A stretch of 64,000 bases of DNA from Lysobacterales bacterium (GCA_019510125.1 JAEKKX010000006.1:186001-250000), one strand, 5' to 3'; counted from the first letter of the stretch, positions 42,727-53,120 are shown. Translations and numbers: made by a program. Notes: generated by a model not told the origin, from the sequence alone.

Positions 42727-43905
42727 TCAGCCGGCGCGCAGCGCCGTGGTCACCGGCATCCGGGCGGCGCGGATCGAGGGCAGCAGGCCGCCGATGAACC
42801 CGACCGCTACCGCGATCACCAGGCCCATGCCGACCAGCGCCGGCGTGACCTTGAACGCGAACACCACCTGGGTGAAGTTGGCGCCGAGCGTCGACACCGA
42901 GACGTTGTTGAACAGCACGTAGGCGATGAGCGCGCCGATCAGGCCGCCGACCAGCGACAGCACCAGCGCCTCCAGCATCACCGACACCAGCACCGGCAGG
43001 CCGCCGAAGCCCAGCGCGCGCAGGGTGGCGATTTCCTTGGCGCGGGTGGCGACCGCCGCGTACATGGTGTTCAACGCGGCGAAGATCGCGCCAAGGGCCA
43101 TGATCGCGGTCACCACGACCGCCAGCGCACCGATGGTGTCGCGGAACTGCTTGGTCTGGGCGCTGAAGTAGGTCTGCTGCGTGACCACGTCGACGTTGAG
43201 GCGCGGGTCCGCCTTCAGCGCCGCTTCCAGCGTCTTGATCGACTTCTCGCTCTCCAGCGCGGCCAGCACCGAGCTGTAGCCGTTGCGGCCGAAGCTGGTC
43301 TGGGCGACGCCGGTGTCGGTCCACAGCTCGCTTTCGTGGGCGTCGCCGGACTCGAACACGCCGACCACGTTCCATTCCGAACCGCGCATGCGGATCGTGC
43401 GGCCCACGGCGGCGTTGTCGTACTGGCGGGCCACGCCGCGGCCGACGATCAGCTCGCGCAGGCCGGGCTTGAACATGCGGCCCTCGACGACCTTGAGCTT
43501 GGGCCGCAGCACGAATCCGGCCGGCTCCACGCCGCGCACGGTGATGTTGGCGCTGTTGGTCGGGTCGCCCTTCTTGGTCAGTTCGCCGATGACCAGCACC
43601 TCGCCCGAGGCGAGCGGCTTGCCGTCGCTGCCCTTGCGGATCCCGGGGGCGAGCTTGATCAGGTCGACTTCGTCGCGGCCGAGGGCGGAGTTGACCTCGA
43701 CTTCCGAGCCGCCGCGCATCACCAGCGCGATGTCGCGGCTGCCGGTGGCGGCGAGCGTGGAGCTGAAGCCCTCGCTCATCGCCAGCAGCGCGGTGAACAC
43801 CGCGACCACGCCGGCGAGGCCGATCACGATCACGAGCGAGGGGCCCCAGCGTTCCGGGATGCTTTTGAGGTTGACGCCGGTGATGGCGAAGATCTGCGAG
43901 AACAT
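42727..43905 (-). CDS. MacB/FtsX-type ABC permease
   Basis: 392 residues. One N-terminal transmembrane segment, a large periplasmic MacB_PCD domain (IALVMRGGSEVEV to about residue 250) and three C-terminal segments with ATRAKEIATLRALGFGG. Last gene of a four-gene minus-strand operon (adaptor, ATPase, two permeases). Such mechanotransmission exporters move lipoproteins, peptides or drugs from the periplasm. Two different permease genes make a heterodimer likely. Confidence 0.92.
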   Translation of the reverse strand: MFSQIFAITGVNLKSIPERWGPSLVIVIGLAGVVAVFTALLAMSEGFSSTLAATGSRDIALVMRGGSEVEVNSALGRDEVDLIKLAPGIRKGSDGKPLASGEVLVIGELTKKGDPTNSANITVRGVEPAGFVLRPKLKVVEGRMFKPGLRELIVGRGVARQYDNAAVGRTIRMRGSEWNVVGVFESGDAHESELWTDTGVAQTSFGRNGYSSVLAALESEKSIKTLEAALKADPRLNVDVVTQQTYFSAQTKQFRDTIGALAVVVTAIMALGAIFAALNTMYAAVATRAKEIATLRALGFGGLPVLVSVMLEALVLSLVGGLIGALIAYVLFNNVSVSTLGANFTQVVFAFKVTPALVGMGLVIAVAVGFIGGLLPSIRAARMPVTTALRAG

Positions 43906-43929
43906 GCGGTGTCTCCTTGCGTGCGCCGA

Positions 43930-45084
43930 TCAGCGGCCGGCGAGGGCGTCGACGATTTTCAGGCGCTTGGCGCGCAGCGCGGGCAGCAGGCCGACGGCCA
44001 GGCTCAGCAGCAGGATCGCCGCCACGCCCAGCCCCCAGACATGCCAGTCCACGCGCAGCGGCAGCGGGATGCCGGTGTGCTGGATGGCGATCGCCGCCAC
44101 CGTCGCCAGCGCCAGGCCCGCGAGGCCGCCGAACGCGCACAGCGCCACGGTCTCGGCCATCACGAAGCCGAGCACGCTGCCATCGGAGAAGCCGAGGGTC
44201 TTGAGCACCGCCATCTCCGGCACGCGCTCGCGCATGCTCTGCGCCATGGTGTTGCCCACCACCAGCAGCAGGGTGAAGAACACCGCGAACAGTATCCAGC
44301 GCACGATCAGGCCGATGTCGCCGATCTGCTTCACGAAGCCGAGGTTCCAGTCCTTCTCGGTCTGGGTCTTGGTCTCGTCGGGCGAGTTCTCGAACTTGGC
44401 GTCGATGATGCGCGCGACCTTCTGCGCGTCGTCGGGGTTCTTCAGCTTGATCAGGTAGATGCCGCCGCTTCCGCTGCCGAACTGGTTCTCCTCGTCGAAG
44501 TAGGCGTGGTTGATCCACACCTGCGTCGCCTTGTCCTTCCATTCCTGGTCGCGGCCGTCGACGATGCCGACGAGGTCGAACGTCCAGTCCTTGCTGCCGT
44601 TCTTCATCGGGAAGATGTTGGAGCTGATCGGCACCTTCTGGCCGACCTTCCAGCCGTACTGGTCGGCCACCTTGCGGCCCGCCACCATCGCGGTGCGGGT
44701 GTCGGCGAACTGCTTCCACTGCGCCTCGGCCAGGTCCCACTCGGGGTAGACCTGGTGGAAGCGCATCGGGTCCACCGCCAGCGCGATGAGCTGGTCCTTG
44801 CCCTGCCACACGCCGCCGAACCACTGCGACTGGGTCACCGCCTCGACCCCGGGCACGCCCTCGATCTCCTGGCGCATGCGCAGCGGCAGCGGCTGGGTGA
44901 ACGAAACGCGGGCCTGGGTGATCAGGCGCGCGGTGCCGAGGTAGTCGGCGCCGGCGTTGAACAGCGCGTTGACCGACTGCAGCAGGCCGAACAGCAGGAA
45001 CGCGGTGATGATCGAAAGCATCGTCAGCGAGGTCCGCGTCTTCTTGCGGAACAGGTTGGCGATGACGAATCCGGTCTTGGTCAT
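43930..45084 (-). CDS. MacB/FtsX-type ABC permease, second subunit
   Basis: 384 residues with the same layout: MTKTGFVIANLFRKKTRTSL, one transmembrane segment, an extended periplasmic domain (residues about 45-255), then three segments with MRERVPEMAVLKTLGFSDG and a final LRAKRLKIVDAL. It is 24 bases upstream of the other permease gene. The sequences differ enough to be paralogues, not a recent copy. Confidence 0.92.
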   Translation of the reverse strand: MTKTGFVIANLFRKKTRTSLTMLSIITAFLLFGLLQSVNALFNAGADYLGTARLITQARVSFTQPLPLRMRQEIEGVPGVEAVTQSQWFGGVWQGKDQLIALAVDPMRFHQVYPEWDLAEAQWKQFADTRTAMVAGRKVADQYGWKVGQKVPISSNIFPMKNGSKDWTFDLVGIVDGRDQEWKDKATQVWINHAYFDEENQFGSGSGGIYLIKLKNPDDAQKVARIIDAKFENSPDETKTQTEKDWNLGFVKQIGDIGLIVRWILFAVFFTLLLVVGNTMAQSMRERVPEMAVLKTLGFSDGSVLGFVMAETVALCAFGGLAGLALATVAAIAIQHTGIPLPLRVDWHVWGLGVAAILLLSLAVGLLPALRAKRLKIVDALAGR

Positions 45085-45100
45085 GTCCGTCTCCCGACGC

Positions 45101-45793
<693 letters not shown>

Positions 45794-45851
45794 GGCGGTC
45801 TCTCGTACGGGAGTCGGGGGATGGCGGGCGCGCCCGCGCGCCCGCGGCGGA

Positions 45852-47126
45852 TCACGGGGTGGTCTTCTCGCGCACTTCGGCGCCGTCCTGCAGGTCGGCC
45901 GCCGGGGCCAGCACGACGCTGTCGCCCGGCGCCAGGCCCGAGGCGACCACGCGCTGTTCGCCGCGCACCTCGCCGGCCTGCACCGGGGTGAGGACGGCCT
46001 TGCCGTCTTCCACCACGAAGACGGCGTCGGCGTCCTTGCCGTCGATGCTGCGCTGCACCACCGCGTTGTTGGGCACCAGCACGCCGACGGGCTTGGGTGC
46101 GGCCGGCTGCGCGTCGGCGGCGGCGCCGCCCTGCGGCTGGTCGAGGAAGCTCACGCGCACGCCCATGTCGGGCACGATGCGCGCGTCCTTCTGCTTCAGC
46201 GCGATGCGCACCTTGACCGTGGCCTTGCTGCGGTCGGCGGTGGGGATGATGGCGATGACCTCGGCCGGGATCTTCCAGTCGGGGTAGGCGTTGAGCGTCG
46301 CCTCGACCGGCATCTTCGGCTGGACCTTGCCGATGTAGGCCTCGTTGACGTCGACCTCGATCTCCAGCGAGTCCATGTCGACGATGGTGCCGATGCCGGT
46401 GCGGGTGAAGCCGCCGCCGGCCGACAGCGGCGAGACGATCTCGCCCGGCTGCGCGGCCTTGGCGATCACCACGCCGGCGAACGGCGCGCGCACGACGGTG
46501 TTGTCGACGCCGTTGTCGGCGATGCGCAGCGAATCGGAGGCCACCTCGGCGTTGCGCTGCGCGGTCGCGAGCTGCGCGCGCAGCGAGTCGCGCTGGGCGA
46601 GAGCCTGGTCGTACTGCTGGCGCGAGACCAGCTTCTGGCCGACCAGTTGGCCGAGCCGGGCGGCGTTGGCCTCGGCCTCCTTGAGCTGCGCCTGCACGCT
46701 GCCGACCTGGCTGCGCGAGGCTTCGAGCTGGGACTGGGCCAGCGCGCGTTCGGAATCGGCGTCGATGGGATCGAGCGTGGCCATCACCTGGCCGGCCTCC
46801 ACCCGCATGCCTTCCTCGATCAGCACCTGGCGCACCTTGCCGGTGATCTTGGCCGAGACGGTGGCGGTGCGGCGGGCGACGATGTAGCCGGTGGCGTCGA
46901 GCACCGAGGACGCGCCGCCGGCGGCGCTGGCGATCGGGGTGGCGACAGCGGTCGTGACTTCGGCGCCGCCCTTGCCGCGGAACACGATCCAGCCGCCCAC
47001 GGCGAGCAGGGCGACGGCGCCTGCGGCGAGGAGCCCGATCCACAGGCCGCGCCGCGAGGGCGGCGGGGTGGCGGAGGCGCTGCGGTCGATGCGGAGTTCC
47101 TTCAGCAGATCGGCATTCGTGTTCAT
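45852..47126 (-). CDS. MacA-like periplasmic adaptor of a tripartite exporter
   Basis: 424 residues. An N-terminal transmembrane anchor (WIGLLAAGAVALLAVGGWIVF), a lipoyl half (SAKITGKVRQVLIEEGMRVEAGQ), a helical hairpin (residues about 140-215, RDSLRAQLATAQRNAEVASD) and the membrane-fusion barrel. It bridges the ABC permeases to an outer-membrane channel. No TolC-like gene is in the window. First gene of the operon; divergent from the ABC-2/two-component operon across 246 bases. Confidence 0.93.
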   Translation of the reverse strand: MNTNADLLKELRIDRSASATPPPSRRGLWIGLLAAGAVALLAVGGWIVFRGKGGAEVTTAVATPIASAAGGASSVLDATGYIVARRTATVSAKITGKVRQVLIEEGMRVEAGQVMATLDPIDADSERALAQSQLEASRSQVGSVQAQLKEAEANAARLGQLVGQKLVSRQQYDQALAQRDSLRAQLATAQRNAEVASDSLRIADNGVDNTVVRAPFAGVVIAKAAQPGEIVSPLSAGGGFTRTGIGTIVDMDSLEIEVDVNEAYIGKVQPKMPVEATLNAYPDWKIPAEVIAIIPTADRSKATVKVRIALKQKDARIVPDMGVRVSFLDQPQGGAAADAQPAAPKPVGVLVPNNAVVQRSIDGKDADAVFVVEDGKAVLTPVQAGEVRGEQRVVASGLAPGDSVVLAPAADLQDGAEVREKTTP

Positions 47127-47274
47127 GGTCTTCCGGGACGTGCGGGGGCCGCGGGACAGGGCCCGGCCGCGGGCGGGTCCCCGCGGAGGGGACCGTGGGC
47201 CGGCGGCGGAGGGGCGGGATGCGGCCGCGTGGACTGCGCGAGCCCGGACAGGGTACCTGCTCCGGTCGCCCGCC

Positions 47275-47292
47275 GTCAGCTGACGAATGTCA
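47275..47292. promoter_or_regulatory. candidate operator between divergent transporter operons
   Basis: GTCAGCTGAC (47275-47284), a perfect 10-bp palindrome, overlaps TGAC-gaat-GTCA (47281-47292), an inverted repeat with the 4-base gap typical of NarL/DesR-type regulators. A further TGAC half-site (ggctgacg) follows about 20 bases on. Likely target: the response regulator encoded downstream. Confidence 0.45.
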
Positions 47293-47372
47293 TGGGCGAT
47301 GGCTGACGCCCCGATCTGCAGGTCGCGACCGGCCGCGCCCAGCATGGCGGCACCCTCGAACGGAGCCCCGCC

Positions 47373-48344
47373 ATGACCGATCCGGTCTCGATTGCCCCAT
47401 CGATCGCCGCGCCGCTCGCCGCGCCGCTCGCTCGCCTGCAGGCCGTGCGCAAGCGCTACGGCGGCGTGGTCGCCCTCGACGGTGTCGATCTCGCGCTCGC
47501 GCCGGGCGAGACCCACGCGCTGCTCGGCGCGAACGGCGCCGGCAAGTCCACCGCGGTGGCGCTGATGCTGGGCCTGGTCCGGCCCGACGCCGGCGATGCC
47601 CTGCTGCTGGGCGAGCCGGCCGGGACGCTGGCCGCGCGTCGCCGCACCGGGGTGATGCTGCAGTCCGCCGGCCTGCCCGAGAACGCGCGCGTCGACGAAC
47701 TGCTGGCGCTCACCCGCAGCTATTACCCGGCCCCGCGCAGCCGCGCCGAATGCGTCGCCCTCGCCGGCCTCGACGGCCTGCTCGATCGCCGCTACGGCCG
47801 GCTCTCGGGCGGCCAGCAGCGCCGCGTGCAGTTCGCGCTGGCGATCTGCGGCCGGCCGCGGGCGCTGTTCCTGGACGAACCGACCACCGGGTTGGACATC
47901 GAGGCGCGGCAGGCGCTGTGGGCCGCGATCCGCGCGCTGGTGTCCGAAGGCGCCGGGGTGCTGCTGACCACGCACTATCTGGAGGAAGCCGAAGCGCTGG
48001 CCGACCGGGTGACGGTGCTCGATCGCGGCCGGGTCGCCGCCAGCGGACGCATGCACGAGGTGCGCGCGCTGGTGGCGCAGCGGCGGATCGGCTGTTTTTC
48101 TGCGCTGGACGTCGCCCGGATCGCGACCTGGCCCGGCGTGCGCAGCGCGCTCCGCGGCGGAGCAGGCGATCCGGCGCGGATCGAGATCCTCGCCGACGAC
48201 GCCGAGACCGTGGTCCGCCGCCTGCTGGCCGAGGACGCGGCGCTGAGCGACCTGGAGGTCCGCCGCGCCGGCCTGGCCGAGGCGTTCCTGGAAATCACCA
48301 CACAGCACGACGGCGACACGTCCGCCGCCCGGGAGGCCGCATGA
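47373..48344 (+). CDS. ABC-2 transporter ATPase
   Basis: 323 residues. Walker A GANGAGKS, signature LSGGQQRR, Walker B ALFLDEPTTGLD and H-loop TTHYLEEAEALADR of the DrrA/CcmA type. The C-terminal extension (after about residue 225) is the usual ABC-2 regulatory tail. Exporters of this kind move lipids, drugs or antimicrobial peptides. GGAG lies 7 bases before the ATG. First gene of an operon with permease, sensor kinase and response regulator; the permease ATG overlaps its stop. Confidence 0.93.
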   Translation: MTDPVSIAPSIAAPLAAPLARLQAVRKRYGGVVALDGVDLALAPGETHALLGANGAGKSTAVALMLGLVRPDAGDALLLGEPAGTLAARRRTGVMLQSAGLPENARVDELLALTRSYYPAPRSRAECVALAGLDGLLDRRYGRLSGGQQRRVQFALAICGRPRALFLDEPTTGLDIEARQALWAAIRALVSEGAGVLLTTHYLEEAEALADRVTVLDRGRVAASGRMHEVRALVAQRRIGCFSALDVARIATWPGVRSALRGGAGDPARIEILADDAETVVRRLLAEDAALSDLEVRRAGLAEAFLEITTQHDGDTSAAREAA

Positions 48345-49108
48345 ACGCCATCGCCCGCGACACCGCGCCGTTCCTTGCCTGGCGCAGCTACCTGCTGGAA
48401 GCCCGCTGCGAGTTCCTGCGCCTGCTGCGCACGCCTTCCTATGCGATCCCGACGCTGCTGTTCCCGGCGCTGTTCTACCTGTTGTTCGGCGTGTTGCTGA
48501 ACCAGGGCAAGGGCGACGCGGCGCGCTACCTGCTCGCGACCTACGGCAGCTTCGGGGTGATGGGCGTGGGTCTGTTCGCGTTCGGCGTGACCGTGGCGAT
48601 CGAGCGCGACCAGGGCCTGCTGCGCTACAAGCGCGCGCTGCCGATGCCGCCGGGCGCCTACCTGTTCGCCAAGGCGGCGATGGCGGTGCTGTTCGCGGCG
48701 ATGGTGGCGTTGATCCTGTCGCTGCTGGCGGCGACCGCCGGCGGCGTGTCGCTGGCGGCGTGGCAGTGGGCGCTGCTGTGGCTGACCGACGTGGTCGGCG
48801 TGCTGCCGTTCGCGGCGCTGGGCCTGCTGGTCGGGTCGCTGGTCGGCGGGCAGGGCGCGCCGGCGCTGGTGAACATCCTGTACCTGCCGATGGCGTTCCT
48901 GTCCGGGCTGTGGCTGCCGTTGAAGCTGCTGCCGGCGTGGATCGCGCAGATCGCGCCGCTGCTGCCGGCCTACCACCACGCCCAGCTCGCGCTGCGGGTG
49001 GTCGGGCTGGCCGACGGTGCGTCGTCGCCCGCGATGCACGTCGCCGTGCTGGTCGCGTTCTCGGCCGCCTGTTTCGCGATCGCCCGGCGCCGACTGGCGC
49101 GAGGCTGA
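48341..49108 (+). CDS. ABC-2 type transporter permease
   Basis: 255 residues with six transmembrane segments. FLRLLRTPSYAIPTLLFPALFYLLFG and LSGLWLPLKLLPAWIAQIAPLLPAYH are ABC-2 permease hallmarks. ATGA overlap with the ATPase gene, with GGGAGG upstream. It functions as a dimer in the inner membrane with the ATPase. Confidence 0.92.
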   Translation: MNAIARDTAPFLAWRSYLLEARCEFLRLLRTPSYAIPTLLFPALFYLLFGVLLNQGKGDAARYLLATYGSFGVMGVGLFAFGVTVAIERDQGLLRYKRALPMPPGAYLFAKAAMAVLFAAMVALILSLLAATAGGVSLAAWQWALLWLTDVVGVLPFAALGLLVGSLVGGQGAPALVNILYLPMAFLSGLWLPLKLLPAWIAQIAPLLPAYHHAQLALRVVGLADGASSPAMHVAVLVAFSAACFAIARRRLARG

Positions 49109-49174
49109 GCCGCGGGCGACCATGGCGACCGTCCTGCACGACCTTCCTGCACCACATTCCTGAGCCGCATCCCC

Positions 49175-50452
49175 ATGCCGCAGACTTCCGTTCCACCGCC
49201 CGGCGCGCCCGCCGTGATCGCCCGCCTGTTCCATCCCAGCGAGACCGCGCTGCTGCACGAGCGCAGCCCGATGGGGCGCGCCCGGCCGCAGTGGCTGCCG
49301 CTCCTGATGCTGGTCTGGTCGATCTGGATCTTCCTCACCCCGCACTACGCCGGGCTGCCGTCGCTGCGCTGGCTGCCGGCGACGCTGGCCACGTACGCGG
49401 TCTTCCTGGTGCTGTACTGGCGCGCGTATTTCCGCGACCGCGGCCATCTCTACGCGCTGTCGCTGGGCATGGGCGCACTGGCGTTCGCGCTCACCCCGAT
49501 GAATCCGGGCGCGCAGGGGTTCCTGATCTACGCCTGCGCGTTCCTGGGATTCACCCTGCCGGCGCGGCGCGCGATCGTGACGATGGTGGCGATGCACGCG
49601 CTGTATGCCGCCGAGTGGCTGTGGCTGGGCATCCCGACGATCTACCTGTTCAGCAGCACCGTGGTCGGCCTCGCGGTGGGGCTGATGAACCTCAGCTTCG
49701 CCCGCCGCATGCACGCCGACGCCGCGCTGCGCCTGAGCCACGACGAGGTCCGCCGGCTCGCCGCGCTGGCCGAGCGCGAACGCATCGGCCGCGACCTGCA
49801 CGACCTGCTCGGCCACACCCTGTCGCTGGTGGCGCTCAAGAGCGAACTCGCCGGCAAGCTGCTGCAGCGCGGCGACTCGCCGCAGGCGCGCGAGGCGGCG
49901 CGGCGCGAGATCGACGAGGTCAGCCGGGTGGCGCGCGAAGCGCTGACCGAGGTGCGCGCCGCGGTCACCGGCATCCGCGCGGTCGGCGTCGCCGCCGAAC
50001 TGGCCTCGGCCAAACTGCTGCTGGAAAGCGACGGCATCGCGTTCGAGGCCGAGATCGCGCCCGAATGCCTCGACGCCGGCGTGCTGCCGGCCGCGGTCGA
50101 GGCGCCGCTCGCGCTCACCCTGCGCGAGGCGGTGACCAACATCCAGCGCCACGCCCGCGCCCGCAGCGCCCGCGCCGCGCTGGCGATCGAAGGCGAGGTC
50201 GCGGTGCTGCGCGTGTCCGACGACGGCCGCGGCGGCGTCGACGCGCCGGGCAACGGGCTCACCGGCATGCGCGAGCGGCTGGAAGCGGTCGACGGCCGCC
50301 TGATCGTCGAGTCGCCGCGCGGCGGCGGCACGCGGATCGAGGCGCGGGTGCCGCTGCATGCGCCGGAGACGGCTTCCGCGCCGGCCGTCGTGGCCCCGGT
50401 CGCGGTCGAAGCGGCCGCAGGGGCCGCGCCGGACGCGGAGGCCGCCGCATGA
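49175..50452 (+). CDS. DesK-type sensor histidine kinase
   Basis: 425 residues. Five to six transmembrane segments (about 40-170) with almost no extracytoplasmic loop, so it probably senses the membrane itself or a drug in it. HisKA_3 box ERIGRDLHDLLGH with H209, a dimerisation coiled coil, and the HATPase motifs (LREAVTNIQRHARA, VSDDGRGG, NGLTGMRERLE). The C-terminal tail is Ala/Pro-rich. It pairs with the next gene (ATGA overlap). The layout ABC exporter-DesK/DesR is typical of envelope-stress or antibiotic detoxification modules. Confidence 0.92.
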   Translation: MPQTSVPPPGAPAVIARLFHPSETALLHERSPMGRARPQWLPLLMLVWSIWIFLTPHYAGLPSLRWLPATLATYAVFLVLYWRAYFRDRGHLYALSLGMGALAFALTPMNPGAQGFLIYACAFLGFTLPARRAIVTMVAMHALYAAEWLWLGIPTIYLFSSTVVGLAVGLMNLSFARRMHADAALRLSHDEVRRLAALAERERIGRDLHDLLGHTLSLVALKSELAGKLLQRGDSPQAREAARREIDEVSRVAREALTEVRAAVTGIRAVGVAAELASAKLLLESDGIAFEAEIAPECLDAGVLPAAVEAPLALTLREAVTNIQRHARARSARAALAIEGEVAVLRVSDDGRGGVDAPGNGLTGMRERLEAVDGRLIVESPRGGGTRIEARVPLHAPETASAPAVVAPVAVEAAAGAAPDAEAAA

Positions 50453-51051
50453 TCCGCATCCTGCTGGCCGAGGATCAGGCGATGGTGCGCGGCGCGTTGA
50501 CCGCGCTGCTGTCGCTGGAGAGCGATATCGAAGTGCTCGGCGCCGCCGCCGACGGCGAGGCCGCGTGGCGCGAGCTGCAGCGGCTGAAGCCCGACCTGCT
50601 GGTCACCGACATCGAGATGCCCGGCCTCACCGGCCTCGAACTCGCGCAGCGCGTGCAGCGCCACGCGCTGCCGACGAAGGTGGTGATCGTGACCACGTTC
50701 GCCCGCGCCGGCTTCCTGCGCCGCGCGCTCGACGCCGGCGTCTGCGGCTACCTGCTCAAGGACGCGCCGGCCGAACGGCTCGCCGAGGCGCTGCGCCAGG
50801 TGCATCGCGGCGGCCGCGCGATCGACCCGCAGCTCGCGCTGGAGGCCTGGTCCGAGCACGATCCGCTGACCGACCGCGAACGCCGCGTGCTGCGGCTCGC
50901 CGGCGAAGGCCTGTCGGCGAACGAGATCGCCGCCCAGCTCAACCTGTCGCACGGCACCGTGCGCAACTACCTGTCCGAGGCCATCGGCAAGCTCGGCGTC
51001 GGCAACCGCATCGAGGCCTACCGCCTCGCGCGCCAGAAGGGCTGGCTGTGA
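50449..51051 (+). CDS. DesR-type (NarL/LuxR) response regulator
   Basis: 200 residues. Receiver domain with phospho-acceptor D54 (LLVTDIEMPG) and a C-terminal LuxR-type HTH (LTDRERRVLRLAGEGLSANEIAAQL). Phosphorylated by the kinase in the preceding gene. Likely targets are the promoter of its own operon and perhaps the divergent MacAB-like operon; candidate site at 47275-47292. Confidence 0.93.
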   Translation: MIRILLAEDQAMVRGALTALLSLESDIEVLGAAADGEAAWRELQRLKPDLLVTDIEMPGLTGLELAQRVQRHALPTKVVIVTTFARAGFLRRALDAGVCGYLLKDAPAERLAEALRQVHRGGRAIDPQLALEAWSEHDPLTDRERRVLRLAGEGLSANEIAAQLNLSHGTVRNYLSEAIGKLGVGNRIEAYRLARQKGWL

Positions 51052-51211
51052 ACACGACACCGGCCTGCACCCGCACCGGACCGCCCGCCGGCTGATCGCC
51101 GGCCCCGGCCGTTCCTTCCCCCAGCATCCGACCCTCGCCGGTCGCGGTCACGTCCGCGGCCCCGGGTCGTCCTGTGCCCTTGTCCCTGCCATCCGCCCCG
51201 AGGAAATCGCC

Positions 51212-53098
51212 ATGCGCACCCCGACCACGCCCCCGACCACGACGTCGCGCCGTCCCGCGCGCAGCGCCACCTTCTTCGCCATCGCCGTCGCCATCGCGAC
51301 CGCGGTGCTTTCCGGCCACGGCCAGGCCGCCGCGGCTGCCGCCGCGCGCGCTGCCGCGCGTGATGCAGACCCCGCGAACGACGTCCTGATCCGCGATGCC
51401 CGCGTGTTCGACGGCGCCCGCGTGCGCCCCGCCGCCGACGTGCTGGTGCTGGACGGCCGCATCGCCGCGGTCGGCGCAGACCTCGCCGCACCCGCAGGCG
51501 TCGTCGTGGTCGACGGTCGCGGCAAGACGCTGCTGCCTGGCCTGATCGACAGCCACACGCACAGTTGGGGCGACGCCCGCCGCGACGCGCTGCGCTTCGG
51601 CGTGACCACCGAGCTCGACATGATGGGCGACTGGACCCGATTTCCCGAGCTGAGGGCGCAGCGCACCTCGCTGGCGCGCACCGACGAGGCCGACCTGTGG
51701 AGCGCCGGCGCCGCGGTCACCGCGCCCGGCGGCCACGGCACCGAATACGGGATCAAGGTGCCGACGCTCGCGCCCGGCGACAGCGCCGATGCCTTCGTCG
51801 CCGCGCGCGTCGCCGAGGGTTCGGACTACGTGAAGATCATCCTCGAGGATTTCAGCGCCTACAGCGACACCCACCGCCTGCCCACGCTCGACGCCGCGCA
51901 GACCCGCGACGCCATCGCCGCCGCGCACGCGCGCGGCAAGCTCGCGGTGGTGCACGTCTCGCGCCTGCGCGACGCCCGCGCGGCGGTCGACGCCGGCGCG
52001 GACGGGCTGGTGCACGTGTTCGGCGAACCGGCCGATGCCGCGTTCGTCGCGGCCGCGAAACGCCATCGCGCCTTCGTGGTGCCGACGCTGTCGGTGCTGG
52101 GCACCATCGCCCATGCCGGGGAAGGCGCGCGCCTCGCCGACGACGCGGCGCTGAAGCCGTGGCTCGCCGACAGCCAGCGCGATGCGCTGCGCGCCGGTTT
52201 CGGCGGCGGTGCGCCGCATCCGAAAGTGCTGGCCGACGCGATCGACGACGTGCGCGCGCTGCATGCCGCGGGCGTGGACATCCTCGCCGGCACCGATGGC
52301 GGCAATCCCGGCACCACCCACGGCGCCAGCCTGCATGGCGAACTCGAACTGCTGGTGCGCGCCGGCCTCACGCCGATGCAGGCGCTGGCCGCGGCCACGT
52401 CGGCGCCGGCGCGGCGCTTCCACCTCGACGACCGCGGCCGCATCGCGCCGGGTCTGCGCGCCGACCTGCTGCTGGTCGACGGCGATCCCGCCGCGGACAT
52501 CCTCGCCACCCGCCGCATCGTCACGGTGTGGAAGAACGGCTACGCCGTCGCCCGCGTCGAACCGAAACAGGTGACGGCGCCGGCCGGCGCGGCGATTCCC
52601 GCCGACGGCCGCATCGACGATTTCGGAAGCAGCGCGACCGCGACCGGCGGCATGGCGCCGGCGAAGTTCGGCGCTGGCTGGACCGCGACCACCGACCAGA
52701 TGGCCGGCGGCCATTCCGAGGTGACGCTGGCGCGCGAGAACGGCGTGCTCTCGCTGCGTGGCGAACTCAAGTCCGGCTTCGCGATGCCGTGGGCCGGCGC
52801 GATGTTCTTCCCGGGCCCGCAGCCGATGACGCCCGCCGACTTCGGCAGCCGCAAGACGCTGGTGTTCCGCGCCCGCGGCGACGGCCGCACCTACGCGGCG
52901 ATGCTGTTCTCCGGCGCGCAGCTCTCGGGCATGCCGGCGATCCAGCCCTTCGTCTCCGGCAAGGACTGGGCCGAGGTGCGCCTGCCGCTGTCGGGCTTCG
53001 CCGGCGCCGACCTCGCCCGCGTCCGCGGCCTCGCGTTCACCGCCAGCCAGGGCGAGGGCGCGTTCGCGTTCGAGATCGACGACGTGCGGGTGGAGTGA
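51212..53098 (+). CDS. secreted amidohydrolase fused to a CIA30-like domain
   Basis: 628 residues. N-terminal export signal (ATFFAIAVAIATAVLSG), then an amidohydrolase: metal-binding HTH in GLIDSHTHSWGD, Lys in VKIILEDF, VVHVSRL and HVFGEP histidines, GTDGGNPGTTHG aspartate, ending LRADLLLVDGDPAADI. The last 160 residues (from about GSSATATGGMAP) are a beta-sandwich like CIA30/NDUFAF1, here probably carbohydrate or substrate binding. Probable periplasmic metallohydrolase (imidazolonepropionase-like); substrate unknown. Monocistronic. Confidence 0.85.
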   Translation: MRTPTTPPTTTSRRPARSATFFAIAVAIATAVLSGHGQAAAAAAARAAARDADPANDVLIRDARVFDGARVRPAADVLVLDGRIAAVGADLAAPAGVVVVDGRGKTLLPGLIDSHTHSWGDARRDALRFGVTTELDMMGDWTRFPELRAQRTSLARTDEADLWSAGAAVTAPGGHGTEYGIKVPTLAPGDSADAFVAARVAEGSDYVKIILEDFSAYSDTHRLPTLDAAQTRDAIAAAHARGKLAVVHVSRLRDARAAVDAGADGLVHVFGEPADAAFVAAAKRHRAFVVPTLSVLGTIAHAGEGARLADDAALKPWLADSQRDALRAGFGGGAPHPKVLADAIDDVRALHAAGVDILAGTDGGNPGTTHGASLHGELELLVRAGLTPMQALAAATSAPARRFHLDDRGRIAPGLRADLLLVDGDPAADILATRRIVTVWKNGYAVARVEPKQVTAPAGAAIPADGRIDDFGSSATATGGMAPAKFGAGWTATTDQMAGGHSEVTLARENGVLSLRGELKSGFAMPWAGAMFFPGPQPMTPADFGSRKTLVFRARGDGRTYAAMLFSGAQLSGMPAIQPFVSGKDWAEVRLPLSGFAGADLARVRGLAFTASQGEGAFAFEIDDVRVE

Positions 53099-53120
53099 GG
53101 TCCGGGGCCGAGCGGAAGCG

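Noticed and set aside
39470-44824. A 1784-codon minus-strand frame
   Set aside because: Only its end (40486-39470) is a gene; the rest lies across the ene-reductase, lysR and transporter genes and results from very high GC.
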